DNA of 64,000 nt from Ascidia mentula (GCA_947561715.1 OX387200.1:18726501-18790500), one strand, 5' to 3'. Counted from the first letter of the stretch, positions 46,701 to 59,299 are shown. Program-made: numbers and translations. The notes: generated by a model from the sequence alone, not told the origin.

Positions 46701-47085
46701 AACTCACTCTCCATTTGAAATCCATACAACAAAACAAATCATTTATTGCATTTGGATCAAGCCAGTTGATTTATAAGCGATACAAATACAAAGCACACCA
46801 TTCCCAAGTGAAGAAATGGGAATATTCAAGGTTTTGAACTTTAGTTATTACTACCACGCATTTAACAATAACTTAAACGCACATGCCAGACTTACTCTTT
46901 ATCGCTAAGATCTCCCGTAACATTTTGTTAATGCTTGGTTGACTGAGGTGACATGAGGTTAATTAGACATGATCAACCATTGGCGCCGGTCGAAAACTTA
47001 ACTCAAGGCCAAAGGGCTAATTTGCAATATTTTAATACTTATATAATTCATGAACTTTTTGTTTCTCTACATTCTTGTCTCCGCA
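43762..47085. other. Intergenic region upstream of GPCR B
   Basis: About 3.3 kb with no supported coding exon. It contains a perfect TGACGTCA at 44181-44188. Near 46134 lies a possible hAT element end (CAGACATAGGCAAACTGCGGCC followed by GTGGCCCG and TTTGGCCCGCC), whose other end I could not find. The opposed open frames at 44481-44850 overlap each other and show no domain. Confidence 0.45.
46134..46210 (+). mobile_element. Possible hAT element end (solo terminus)
   Basis: The string CAGACATAGGCAAACTGCGGCC, followed by AAATGTGGCCCG and TTAATTTGGCCCGCC, has the style of animal hAT termini (CAG..., then repeated GGCCCG blocks). No matching inverted end or 8-bp duplication was found, so this may be a truncated copy. 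Confidence 0.35.
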
Positions 47086-49105
47086 TTATTTTCGGTGGCA
47101 GTTGTAAATGACCTTGAACGGGAACAGCATGACCTTGTACTCGTTGAAACATCCCACAGTGCACAGTACGCTTATCAGCATGCTGACGTCATGCCACAGA
47201 AACATGACGCTAACCAAGCTGGCCGGAGTGATTTGAAGCAGAAAAACAGCTATTATTGTGGCGGAAATTGCATCAGAAAGGACGCATATGGCACCCAGCG
47301 CGAGCCAACGTTTCATTCGTCGTTGCAGCCGGTTTGTTTGGCTTTTCGCAGTGCAGACGTTTCCGTTTTGCAGTTCATGGCCGGATGTGTCAGGATGGTC
47401 GCTGAAGATCATTACACCTTGAGAATTGGGCACAGGTGTCAAGGACGTTGAAGGGTTCCTGGGACACTTAAGCGGGATATTTCGCTTGTACAATGGGTAG
47501 AAGTACAGAAAAATCAGGGTGACCTGCAAAAAGGAAACAAACAATTTAGTTTAGGGAAATGGAATTTTTCACAACTGAGTTTAACATATGATTCACAAAA
47601 TAAACCTAACGTAGGAAATGTGAAGGTTCGGTCCTGCACCTCGGGTTTTGTTACACTTTGAAGTAAATAAAGTTACTTTAAAGTGTTGCGCAGGATCTAT
47701 TAAAAACTCTTACGACAATAAAGACCATGGAATGATTGTATGGGCACGGAAGCGGGTTTGTCAAATGCGATATAACCGAAATCCAAACCGGAAAAAATCA
47801 TTCGAAATCCACTTTGGATTAATATGATGATAGACGCATTTCATACACTTGTTTCAGTACGGCCTTAATAATGTCAGTCAAGCACAGGTAAACCCAACGT
47901 GCATTGACATGCATGCTTGGCAGCGATATCAATATCTCAACCACTGGCGTGTATTGTCATGAAAAAACACGTTTCGGTAAGAACTTATGCCATCATCAGT
48001 TTAAAACTTGCCGAAATGTTTTTTTTTCAAACATGACAATGTTAACAACAGTATGGGCCAGTCTTTTTATTCTCAGAATACAAGGACACTCAATCTGAAA
48101 ATAAACCATGAGGATTCTTCCTGGTTCATTTTGGGAATTTTGTAGCATTTCTACTTTTGTAAAATGAAATACAAACTTAAGCTTCGGGAAATCTAGCTAT
48201 TTATAACGAGTATATTTATATTTATACATATATATAGCCTTTTTGTGGTGTTTTGGAAGATTTCTTTCATACCCTTATACTTTCATTTCATGTCAGAAAT
48301 GTCAAACATTCCCAAACTTTCTTTACATTCCTAATCGCATTTAATCACCTGGAATTTTGGTCAAAGTGAAATAAATTACAAACGTAAAAGGGAAGTAATT
48401 GACAACCAATCAATTTTGCAACGGCTTGTGTTTTAAATTTAAACTGTTTTTATACCGCTGCATAACAAGAGATTAAAACAAAGTTACCTGAATGAAAGCG
48501 TAACTAAACGCAACCGCTATGAAAGGAAGCTGGTCGATGATGGGCTGACGAAGGACCAGACAAACTCCGTCCTTTGCCTGGTAAAGTCTGCCCTTGAACT
48601 GAAACCCGAGCATAATGCAGGGATTAACAAATAGGAGAAGTAGAACAACCCAAGTGATGATTGTCATGGTTTTTCCGCGCAGGTGCTGGAGGGTTTTCGT
48701 GGAGTAAAACATTCTCTGTCGCAGCCAGAAGAATCCGTACGTGCTGGTAATGACTGCGTTGTACACCGTCGACTTGCTGGACATCAGGATGAAACACGCG
48801 ACGTCATCAATACCGGAGACCGTCACTATCAGTGGTTGGAGGCACTCGTGACCGAGGGAAGTCGCTACAGCGAGAACGCAGAGAACTCGGAGTTTGCGAC
48901 CGGTTTTCGGTTTTTCGGGGACGAACATTTCGTACAAAAGTAGCGAGGCTAGAATGTAGAACTGCACGAAAGCCATGGTCCCAGATACAATGATATAAGC
49001 TGCCTCCACGGTTTCGTTTACTCTGTAGCTGTCAAGTGTCGTCACATTTTCGTCATTTCGTAGAGATGTGACGTCGGATCCGTTACTAAGAGCTGATGTT
49101 TGCAT
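47086..49105 (-). CDS. Seven-transmembrane protein, unclassified
   Basis: Two exons, 49105-48488 and 47523-47086, joined in phase 0 into 351 aa. A short N-glycosylatable N-terminus (NGSD, NVT, NET) is followed by seven hydrophobic spans: starting near AAYIIVSGTMAFVQFYIL, RVLCVLAVATSLG, CFILMSSKSTVYNAV, TIITWVVLLLLFV, LPFIAVAFSYAFIQ, RWLALGAICVLSD and SLVSVMFLWHDVSM. After TM3 comes FFWLRQRMFY, an Arg-containing motif in the DRY position. TM7 lacks NPxxY. The third loop is long and Asn/Ser/Pro-rich. It is not similar to the two GPCRs upstream and I cannot name the family. A receptor role is inferred from topology only. The start is the first in-frame ATG. Confidence 0.75.
47952..48080. repeat. 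Fold-back repeat, second copy of the element at about 679-747
   Basis: ATTGTCATG...CGTTTCGGTAAGAACTTATGC (47953-47990) is inverted relative to ACTTGCCGAAATG...AACATGACAATG (48005-48041). The right half continues GTTAA-AACAGTATGGGCCAGTCTTTTTATTCTCAGAAT, as at 679-747. It sits in the intron of the 7TM gene. Confidence 0.65.
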
Positions 49106-50889
49106 ATTTCCTAAAACAAACCGTTTCGTTTTTTGGTCCGGATTTCTGCTGTAAAAAAACTACATCAGGCAAAATAAAGTGTTTAAGATGTATCAAAAGA
49201 GCCGAAAGTGTGCATCAAAAGAGTACTATAGTTGGCTCAATTGCAGCAGAATAATCAGTGTTGCTATAGACGTGGGCCAATGAATAAGCACGGGGCCCTT
49301 TGATGCCGAAATTTATTGTAACTGTAAGTCATTTTGTCCCGTTTTGTAGGCTATTCCTAAGCACGCCAGGAAGATGTTTTTTTTTAAAGACGCATGCATA
49401 CAGCGGCAATTCGAGTGTTTGGCCACAATGCCAAACAGCCCAATATGTCTAACAATCCGCTCGATGAACATAGGCACGTTTAGATTTGATAACAAAAAAT
49501 TAAAATCCAAAATAAGCACAAATATTTTATAAAAACACGGTTTGATGAGGTTGGAATTTTGACATGTCCAAATTCAGGTAAGTTTACATTCAAAAGAGAT
49601 GTGCTTATTTTGTATTTTTACAAGTTTACATTTCATATGTAAAGTACAGCACACTTACTAAATAATTTCTGCACTGAAGATGCAAAAAGCGCACCCAACA
49701 TATATATTTTTGCGTTTATGCTCTTTACTCAAAGCAGAACCACCTTCCTGCTCTACCAAACGAAATACGTACGTTTGAAATTGAAATTTATGAATGAGAT
49801 CTGGCGTTGCCGACTACTGGCCTGACACCCTTAATTCCGTGCAGTTTAAACTTACACTGACCCGCGCTTTCTCGTGCTCTGATTTATTTTCCCCGTGCTG
49901 TGATTCTAAGATAAGAAAACTGTACCGCGCACATTTTTCCGCAGTCTCATCTCCACGTTCCAGCAAAATAACCGCCTGGTACGCACGTTTTAAACTGTAG
50001 AACGTTTTTCCGTAAGTCTTCGTGACCTGAGTTGGGCGTTTCCCAAAACTGGGCAGATATCTAACAATCTGTACGCGGGTATACTTGAGTGTTATACGTC
50101 AAAGTTAAATCGGAGATTTGCGACAGTTGTGATGGACGTCAAATCGTTCGCTTCTGCGATGCATTAGTCGCAAAGTAAACACCGCAACTATTAAGATCGG
50201 CCATCGACTTATTGAACGCCTGACGCAATGACAATTTGAGATTCTTTGTACGGCAGAAAGTGTGTTAAAAAAGATATTTGAACATTTGCTAGGATAATGA
50301 GAATGAAATGACAGTTACACTTTCTTCATGACTGTTAGCGCATCGTTACGCCAAGACAACTTTTCAATTGAAAGTACAAAGTGTGTATTGTGAGCTATTA
50401 CTAAATCATATTTTATAAGGTGTTTATGCGCGGTCAAGGCATTTTTTTAATAACGGCTCGTAACCAGGGTCGGTCCAACAAAACCTTGGGTGTGACATTT
50501 TTTGTGTCCTCCTTTTGGTAAACTGCAGGGCCCTTGTCCAGCGAGAGCCCCGATTGGTGAAATAAGTCAAGCAGTGACCAAAGAAAGTTTTGCACGCTTT
50601 ATAAATAGCATATCTCTGTATCCCAGCGAAAATATATTCATGGCCCACAGTTTGGGATCATGCAACAACACACGTTTATGGGGTTCAGATAAGAGAAATG
50701 ATTAATGGCAACGTACAACTGTAATCTCTGCTTGTATTTGGTTCAAAATTAATTTTCTCTATACAAGGACATTTTTATGACGAACCTAAAATTTAAATAC
50801 GCCCAGCTACGCAACGGAACGAAAACAAGGTTTACTGAAAGGTACATTTGTCATCATCGACGGAGTCCATGCTCAACTTGGGTCACGAC
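49106..50889. other. Intergenic region without recognisable gene
   Basis: The 7TM gene lies on one side and a MITE on the other. No exon could be supported. The open frames are short and lack domains. Confidence 0.4.
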
Positions 50890-51187
50890 CATAAGCGCCC
50901 GTCAGCCTGGGGGGAGCAGGGGGGCGACGCCCCTCCCCAGGCTATTACGCGCGTCTGTCCGCACCATGTAACTCGTCGCATTCGTAACATTCGAAAAAAA
51001 AGACCTGAAAACAATGTGTTTCTCATACTACGTACACAAAATATGTTGATCTAGTTTCGCTTGCGTAACTGATATCTGTTTTTGCAACGTCAGTCTTGCA
51101 GTATGATATGCCAACAGGTACTTGTTGGTTTCGTCGTACATCGATCTCGTGTGTTTCATCGTTAACGCCGCTCTTGTGGCGCCTATG
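50890..51187. mobile_element. hAT-like MITE, second family, diverged copy
   Basis: It starts CATAAGCGCCCG and ends GGCGCCTATG. Its interior matches the element at 14952-15383: the TTACGCGCGTCTGTCCGCACC block, the ACAAAATATGTTGA block and the CGATCTCGTGTGTTT block. The flanks gtcacgac (50882-50889) and atcacgat (51188-51195) agree at six of eight bases. It is shorter than the other copy. Confidence 0.8.
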
Positions 51188-51565
51188 ATCACGATACAGA
51201 GTGTAACCCGTTAAAAAGTATCAGGAGATTCCAGCCCACCTGGATCAGTCACTTTTTCCCGACAAGTCGGAAAATTGAGGTTCCCGGTGTTATTTCAACT
51301 CACAATCATGCGTTTACCAGTTGCGTGTGCTGCGAAACCTGTAACCTAATGATCTCGATATGATAGCTATGATCGCCAATTATAGATTGCATGAAACATT
51401 GCTGCTCGTTCTGAATTGCAAAGGAAACCAACTTTGAGCGTTTATCACAAAAAGGAATATGGCTGTTAAGCACTCCGGTATGGTAAGGAGAAAGCTTTGC
51501 ATTTTTAGCAGTAAACACGCAGTAAACGTAGAACATACATATTTTATGTTTAAATTATCTAATTT

Positions 51566-52830
51566 GAGCGATAATCGTAGCGCAATAATTATGCCGAAAC
51601 TATTCCCATATTTTTGTACTTTCTTATTAACAGTAGGTACGTCGGGTACGTAAGCTATTCATTATGATACATGCCTACGTATTATGTTACAAAGCTAGTC
51701 AAAAGAAGCCAAGCGATCTCAGCGATGTGAAACTTAGGTACTGGATAGGCGGGAATAAGGTTGTTCTTGCGAAAGTACTCACATTTAAAACAAGTATGTA
51801 GAACGCGTGATTTGTGTCTGATTGGTTCACAAAGGTCGTCTAACGAAAATAGGATGCGAAACTTTGAACAATGGTTCGGTTGAAGCATGCTATATTTCGT
51901 TGTATAAGGTTACCCAGGAGGAATGTTTTGTTTGTCTCCGATGCTCAGAAATCCAACAGCCAGTCTGATACAGAACCAGTTTGCTGCGTTTACAGATTTA
52001 CGTAGATACAGTCGTGAGGAGTTAACTCCCAACAATTGTTAGCGGGCCGGTCGTGTTTCTGAGTGAAATGAGGCAACGTTTTGTTGACACTGAAGTGGAA
52101 ATTTTGATTTATACTTACATGTTACAGATTAACTTGATAAAAGCGTAGCTTCAACCTCGTTTTGTCATAAAATGGAAGTCGGAACAAGTACAAGTACTGG
52201 ATCCGAATTTCATGCTAAGCAGATCGTTTCCAAATCGGAAAACGAGTTGGTGATTCACAAAGAAGTATTGAAGGAGATTCTCGCTCCGGCTTCAAACAGC
52301 CCCGTTGCAATAATAAGTGTCTGTGGTGACAAAAGACAGGGAAAATCGTTTATTCTTAACCTCCTTCTTCACTTTATCAAACAAAAGGTAAGAACAAGTT
52401 GGTGCATGTCAATGACCGCAAATGTTTGCCGACAATGTTGACGTGTGATTTTCATTTACAGTTGGGATTACCTTGTTCACAAGCGGTGATTGAAGAAGCT
52501 TTCGCATATAAAGGTGGTACTCTACGTGTTACACAAGGAATATGGATGCTAAGCACTCCGATATGGTTGGAAATGGATGGAAACAGGGTAAACAGGGGGG
52601 GGGGGCGACATAATCATTTTTATATGTACTGTAGTCACGAAAACCTTATCTACTATTTTTCGTCTTTTAGGTTGCTTTGTATCTCCTTGACAGTCAAGGC
52701 ATGTTTGATTTGGAAACTTCGAAAAAGGAATGTGCACAGATCTTTGCATTATCCACAATTATGAGTTCTTTTCTTGTGTTTAATCTCATGCATCAGATTA
52801 AATCAAGCGACATAGACCATCTTGAGGTAT
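51566..52830 (+). repeat. Left member of a near-identical 1.26-kb duplicated block
   Basis: From GCGATAATCGTAGCGCAATA this block matches 55831-57095 at an offset of 4265 bases with only scattered differences. It includes introns and 600 bases of upstream DNA, and ends at the exon 3 donor of the GTPase gene. Beyond it the two genes differ at many positions. Confidence 0.85.
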
Positions 52831-54685
52831 TACGAGACTTTAAAAATATGAGTTCTTTCTTCTAAACAATGGACACACATTTTAGTTTTGGACATCCACT
52901 GCAAAGTGGGCCGAAGAAAAACGTTCTGAAACCCTTTTTCAGGTTCACAATTTTGATGTTTGGTGATGGGCCAAAGTTTTTAATATATTTATATATATTT
53001 TGTAGAATCTTCTTTTCCTATTGCGAGATTTTTCGGATCTAGATATTGGATTTGGATTGGACGGAGGCTACATGCTGTTGGACAAAATTTTTAAGGAGTG
53101 CACAAATATGGATAAGGATATAAACAAAAACATACAAAGTCTCAAAAGTCTGTTTGAAAATGTGTCAGCCTTCAACCTTCCCCATCCTGGAGAAGATGTG
53201 GCGACTCGCGGTCTTCTTTCACCGAGTATACGGATCAAAGGTATTCTTCTTTCGACTGCCGTTTATTATTTTATACGCTGTTTGCCAATTGACATTTGAA
53301 TGTTATTGTGTTTTAAGGCGGTATATGGTACCTATAGTTCCTTTAAGTATAACAGCCTAATTGTATTTGTTTCGACAGACATTAAAAGCACTTTTCTAGA
53401 GAACTGCAGACACCTTTGTGATCATTTGATGTCAAATATAAAGCCCCTTCAAATAACTGGTACAACAACCACTGGTGGTGAACTGTACAAGATTATGGAT
53501 GGCTGTAGTGCACTGCTTTTCGGTGACCAAGTACCTAGCCCTGGAACGCTAAGCAACGTACATAATACACAGTTGAAATTTGAAATATTTTGTAAAGTTA
53601 ATTACAGAAAATAACAAGTTTAAAAAATATCCGCGCAACTCTTCTGCGTGTTTCATAAACCAATTCTGCTTAAAAAGATTCTCAAACTAACTTTAGGATA
53701 TATTATCAAAACGATGTTCTCTCTGCTATGCGGACGTTTAGACAGTCGCTGGAAATAATGCATACGAGTAAAATGCACTTGGGAAAGGATAAATGTCTTG
53801 GCAACATAGTTCAAACACTATAATGTCATGTAATTTTTATTTAACAGTATGTTACAAGGAGAAGCAGTGTTCAGAACAAACATATTACCAATATTTCATG
53901 TTTCACAGGAGTTTGCTAAGTTTCAATTGAGCCAACTGATCGAACAAGAAACCAACATTTACTTAGAACGATTGAAACATGTGAGTATGTAGGAATCCTG
54001 ATCAGTGTTGTTTTCATTCTTATTACGTTTTAGTGCATTGAAACTGAAATGCCCAAAAACGAATTTTTGAGGAACCACGAGACGTCGAAAACTGCAGCAA
54101 TAAGTGGGTTCGAGAATGCAAGAAAAATCGGAGGAAAAGATGTAATCGATCAATACAAGTCTTATCTTGTTGCACGAATAAACAAGGAATTCGAGGCTTT
54201 GGAAGCAACTCGTGACTTACGCATTAAAGAAAAAGAATACGAAGTCTTGAAAAAAAACTTCGAAACTACCCAGGCTGAGGTACAAAGTAAAAAAAACGGA
54301 TTAAACGAGATTTTACCAAAATCCTGTAAAGTTTAGTGCGAAGGTCTCCATTAGTATAGTTATTTGGAAATTGCAAAAAAATAATGTCGCGTTCTTTAAC
54401 CACGCTCCTTTCTTCCATAGTTTGACTTAGTAAAGAAAAACATGACCGACATATCCAATATGAATGCTGATCTAAGGAAAGCAATCAAAAAGGTATTATT
54501 CAGTACAATATTAGATTTGCATACTGTTTCGGAAGGTCAAAAAATTACAGAAAATGTCAAAGCCACTGTATAAGCATAACATGGTTTAGAAATCCCACAT
54601 ACATTATTTTTATATACTACATAAAACATGTTAAGATTTTTTTCATTTGTTACAGCTGAAAAAGAACCAATGCCCAATACACTGA
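52172..54685 (+). CDS. GBP/atlastin-type large GTPase, copy 1
   Basis: Nine coding exons: 52172-52387, 52462-52587, 52671-52826, 53006-53240, 53379-53557, 53909-53980, 54034-54279, 54421-54492, 54656-54685 (443 aa), with consistent phases. The G domain has G1 GDKRQGKS (52-59, with the Arg used as catalytic arginine in GBP and atlastin), switch threonine in RVTQG (T96), G3 DSQG (121-124) and the GBP/atlastin-specific RD in FLLRD (173-174). LPHPG is also a family landmark. The middle region (ARKIGGKDVIDQYKSYL) fits the helical middle domain. The C-terminus is coiled-coil-like and ends KKNQCPIH. There is no atlastin membrane hairpin, so it is GBP-like in layout. The family includes interferon-induced defence GTPases and ER-fusion GTPases; the role here is unknown. 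AATAAA lies at 54770. Confidence 0.9.
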
Positions 54686-55830
54686 AGGTCAATCACTAAA
54701 GGCTTTGCACTTTTCCAATCGACGTTTTCTGTTTTGAAAAGTTATTGGTCGCCAAATATTGCGTTTTGCAATAAATTTATAAAATATTTACAAATCTTGG
54801 TTATTGAGAACTCTACACCAATGCGAAGTAACCAATAATTTTTTTTACCAGTTTCTAAAATGACAAAGCTCTGCCACATGTAAAAGTATATGCAAACCCT
54901 TTTTATATAGATTCGTAACTTCGTCAGCCAGGACACGCGTTAAAATAAAACACGATTGCCTAAGGTTACAAATTAGTGCCTCTGCCATAGGGCTGGCGCA
55001 AGCTCATTTTGCATCCCAGGTACGTTTCAGTTTTTAGTCCCATTGAACCACTTTCTACCACCAAATTTACAGATTATTGAATTGCTGTGGTAGACTACAC
55101 GGTTTCGTTGCACAAAAAGGTCGTGCGTTTTGTTACGAAGTGATCCGCCCCCTAAAAAGTATGGGCTCCAGGCGATTACCCAGTTCGCCTTATTGACGCG
55201 CCGGCCCTGTCTGCACGATGGCCCCAAGCGCACTAGTTTGCAAAGCACTTCAGCCAAATAATTTGTAAACAAAGTTTATTGTTCAGCAAAAAAACAACAA
55301 CAACAGAGTTTAAATTTGCTTCTGTGCGGTTGACCTCAAATAATGAAATTGCAGTCAGTATCCACGCAACCGGCATTCCTATGCTCTGCTCTCTTCCGTG
55401 TCCGAAAATACCCTTAAAGTAAAAAAGGGAGAATAGGTCAGAATTTTAAGCTCAAATGGAATGTCCTAATTTTTTGAAAACTAGTCGTCTCAAGTGTTGC
55501 CACATAATGTGCTAAGCGGCAATTTGTTGGAGGTCACGTGTTCGAAATATTGCGTAAGATCCTCTCTTGTTTGGTAAATCTCCAGATTTATCATTGGGAC
55601 CCAAGGTTAAACACAATTATGCCGCGGCGGCAGCTAAATGAAAAGCAAAATTCCAGCCCTTAGTTTCGTTATAGAGTTACCCGTACAAAGACACGCGATA
55701 AGTAAATACTGGATGTGGAGACGTTACAGATTTAGCATTGCATTGAGTCTCATATAGCATTAGGTTCGAATAAAAAGAATGACCAATGACCAGACTGCAA
55801 TTTTTCCAGACTGTTTAAATTTTCTACTTG

Positions 55831-57095
55831 AAGCGATAATCGTAGCGCAATAATTATGCCGAAACTATTCCCACATTTTTGTACTTTCTTATTAACAGTA
55901 GGTACGTCGGGTACGTAAGCTATTCATTATGATACATGCCTACGTATTATGTTACAAAGCTAGTCAAAAGAAGCCAAGCGATCTCAGCGATGTGAAACTT
56001 AGGTACTGGATAGGCGGGAATAAGATTGTTCTTGCAAAAGTACTCACATTTAAAACAAGTATGTGGCATGCGAGACTTGTGTCTGATTGGTTCACAAAGG
56101 TCGTCTAACGAAAACAGGATGCGAAACTTTGAACAATGGTTCGGTTGAAGCATGCTATATTTCGTTGTATAAGGTTACCCAGGAGGAATGTTTTGTTTGT
56201 CTCCGATGCTCAGAAATCCAACAGCCAGTCTGATACAGAACCAGTTTGCTGCGTTTACAGATTTACGTAGATACAGTCGTGAGGAGTTAACTCCCAACAA
56301 TTGTTAGCGGGCCGGTCGTGTTTCTGAGTGAAATGAGGCAACGTTTTGTTGACATTGAAGTGGAAATTTTGATTTATACTTACATGTTACAGATTAACTT
56401 GATAAAAGCGTAGCTTCAACCTCGTTTTGTCATAAAATGGAAGTCGGAACAAGTACAAGTACTGGATCCGAATTTCATGCTAAGCAGATCGTTTCCAAAT
56501 CGGAAAACGAGTTGGTGATTCACAAAGAAGTATTGAAGGAGATTCTCGCTCCGGCTTCAAACAGCCCCGTTGCAATAATAAGTGTCTGTGGTGACAAAAG
56601 ACAGGGAAAATCGTTTATTCTTAACCTCCTTCTTCACTTTATCAAACAAAAGGTAAGAACAAGTTGGTGCATGTCAATGACCGCAAATGTTTGCCGACAA
56701 TGTTGACGTGTGATTTTCATTTACAGCTGGGATTACCTTGTTCACAAGCGGTGATTGAAGAAGCTTTCGCATATAAAGGTGGCACTATACGAGTTACACA
56801 AGGAATATGGATGCTAAGCACTCCGATATGGTTGGAAATGGATGGAAACAGGGTAAACAGGGGGAAAAGCCCGACATAATTATTTTATATGTACTGTAGT
56901 CACGAAAACCTTATCTACTATTTTTTGTCTTTTAGGTTGCTTTGTATCTCCTTGACAGTCAAGGCATGTTTGATTTGGAAACTTCGAAAAAGGAATGTGC
57001 ACAGATCTTTGCCTTATCCACAATTATGAGTTCTTTTCTTGTGTTTAATCTCATGCATCAGATTAAATCAAGCGACGTAGACCATCTTGAGGTGT
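55831..57095 (+). repeat. Right member of the near-identical 1.26-kb block
   Basis: Counterpart of 51566-52830. The start codons (52172 and 56437), exon 1 and the intron 1 borders keep the same 4265-base offset. Differences cluster in the upstream part near 56060-56080 and at exon 2 positions such as CTACGTGTT versus ATACGAGTT. Confidence 0.85.
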
Positions 57096-59299
57096 TCATG
57101 ACGTTTAAAAAAGAGTTTCTTGTTCTTTACTGGGTGTAAACACAATTCTTTTTAGTTTTGGACATCCACAGCGAAATGGGCCCAGGAAAAAGATTCCACA
57201 ACCCTTTTTGAGGCACGATATTATGATGTCTGTTGTTGGGCCTAATGCGAAACATAATTTTTTTCATTGTTTTGTAGAATCTACAATTTCTGTTGCGAGA
57301 TTTTCCAGACCCCGATGTTGGATTTGGGCTGGATGGAGGCAGAATTGTACTGAACAAAGTATTTGAAGATACTTACAAAATGGAGCAGGGCACAAAAGAA
57401 AATTTTCAAAGTCTCAAACGTTTGTTTAAAAATGTATCAGCCTTTAACCTTCCGCATCCGGGCAGCAAAGTATCGACCCGCGGAGCTAATTCACCAAGTA
57501 TTCGCCTCCAAGGTAAGTTTCATTCTGTTCTCCATTGCTACTGTAGCGCCTTTAATTAATTCCGTTTCATCTTTCCACAATTGCTATTAGTTCCCTTTAC
57601 ACCAGATGTTAAATGTTATTCTAAAATAAATCCTCAACCAGACATGTCAACTTTGATAATTCTATATTTGAGTACGGATTATGTATGTATTTTATTTAGA
57701 TATTCAAGGAGATTTTCTCGAGTATAGCAGAAATCTTTCAGACCATTTGCTCAAATGTAACAAACCTCTTCAACTAATGGGAACGGCAACCACAGGAAGT
57801 GAACTATACAAGATTATAGAGCACTGCAGTGAGCTGGTGTTTAGTGATGAAATACCCAGTCCTGGATCGCTAAGCAACGTAACTCTTTCAAATTAGTTTC
57901 AAAACAGAATTAAAAACCTAAGAAAAAACTCATTGAATGTGGTTGAATTATTTAGTCGACTAAAAACGTTTTCATTGCATTTCAGTTCTCAATTTTGCCA
58001 AGATCCAAAAACACAATTTTTAACTAAAATCCAAGCACAAATACTATCAATGTTACTTGAAACTGTAATTATTTATCATACATGTTTTGTCCCAATTTTG
58101 GCCAACTTTTTAAAGTCATTCAAATCAGGATATGGAATAGCATTTCACATCATTTTTTGCAAAAATTATTTAAGGTGTTTGCCACGTTTCAACTGGAGCA
58201 ACTGATTGAACGGGAAACCAACATTTATGTGAAAAAAATGGATGACGTAAGTGTAGCATGATTCTTGTTGTGGATTTTTGTTTATTTTTGTTTCTGTTTA
58301 GTGCATTACAACTGAAATCTCAAAAAACGATTTCATTATGAATCACGAGTCTTTCAAGATTGCAGCAATAAAAGCTTTTGATGAGGCCAGGAAAATTGGT
58401 GGAAAACGTATCATTGAGCAATACAAATTACAACTTGAAGATCAAATAAACAAAGAATTCAAAGCTTTAGATGCAAAGCTGGACTTGCTCATAAAGGACA
58501 AAAAATTACAGGCCATGCAGAATGACTTAACCTCTACACAGGCACAGGTATCTACAAAAATGACAACATACAGAAATAACATTTTCTTCATAATCCAGCG
58601 AATAAGTCTCTTTTAAAATTTTAGATCATCACAAAAACTTTATTAATGTTAAGTGCGTGGACATTTTAAAGACGCATAAGCAATAGTTTTTATAGTAAGT
58701 CACAGACAGCGCCACTGTTTCGACTTAATAGGTATTGCAGCTATGGTGTAACTTACAACGATCACGTCAGCTAAATACATAGCGAGACTTCCAATTTCTG
58801 GTGACTATACAGCCACGATTACCCATAGAGTACCAGCCACATCCTAGCTGCACTGATACGACTTATTATCCTGAAGTAATCTTTGTATTTTGCTGAACAA
58901 TAATGAATGAATTTATTTGGGCGTTACACTGCATTTTATCGCCAAGGGAACCTGTGAACTATGTTAATAATTTGCATGTTTATAAATGCAGGCCCTTAAT
59001 TTTTTATAAGCGTCAGTTTTTAACATAGCTTTGCTTTAGGTTACAAAAACGCAGAAGAAAGTCACCGATCTTGAACAAGTCAATATGAATCTTCAGAATA
59101 AAATTCAACAGGTAACCACTACACTATTTTCAGTTTTTGTAACCTCAGGTTCCACAATATAATAGTTTTACTGCATCGTTAAGGGTCCTAGAGTAATCTT
59201 TACCCAACGTGCACAACGAGAACAAAAATATATTTGTATTTGTTGTTGCAGGTGGAAAAAAAAAAAAAAAAAAAACACGGGCTGAAAAAAATTTTATGA
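56437..59299 (+). CDS. GBP/atlastin-type large GTPase, copy 2
   Basis: Nine coding exons: 56437-56652, 56727-56852, 56936-57091, 57278-57512, 57700-57878, 58175-58246, 58302-58547, 59040-59111, 59252-59299 (449 aa). Every exon but the last has the same length as in copy 1. G1 GDKRQGKS, RVTQG, DSQG, LLRD and LPHPG are all kept, so the enzyme should be active. Exons 4-8 differ clearly from copy 1 while exons 1-3 are almost the same. The last exon differs: VE, six Lys from a 20-base A run, then HGLKKIL, replacing the CPIH end of copy 1. A polybasic end could bind acidic membranes. The exon 6 acceptor TTTAAG is weaker than usual but its phase and length match copy 1. Confidence 0.88.
58886..59016. 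repeat. Dispersed repeat shared with about 61460-61600
   Basis: Blocks TATTTTG-TGAACAATAAT, AATTTATTT-GGCG, ACCTGTGAACTAT, TTTATAAATGCAGGCCC and TTTATAAGCGTC appear in the same order at both sites with insertions between them. It lies in intron 7 of GTPase copy 2. Confidence 0.7.

Noticed and set aside
53697..53767. Possible extra exon between GTPase exons 5 and 6 (a frame reading YYQNDVLSAMRTF)
   Set aside because: No phase of this segment joins both neighbouring exons without a stop, and copy 2 has no counterpart. Exons 5 and 6 join directly in phase.
51682..56153. 68-aa minus-strand frame upstream of both GTPase copies
   Set aside because: It lies in the homogenised block and its differences are clustered and change amino acids freely. 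No start context or domain supports a gene.
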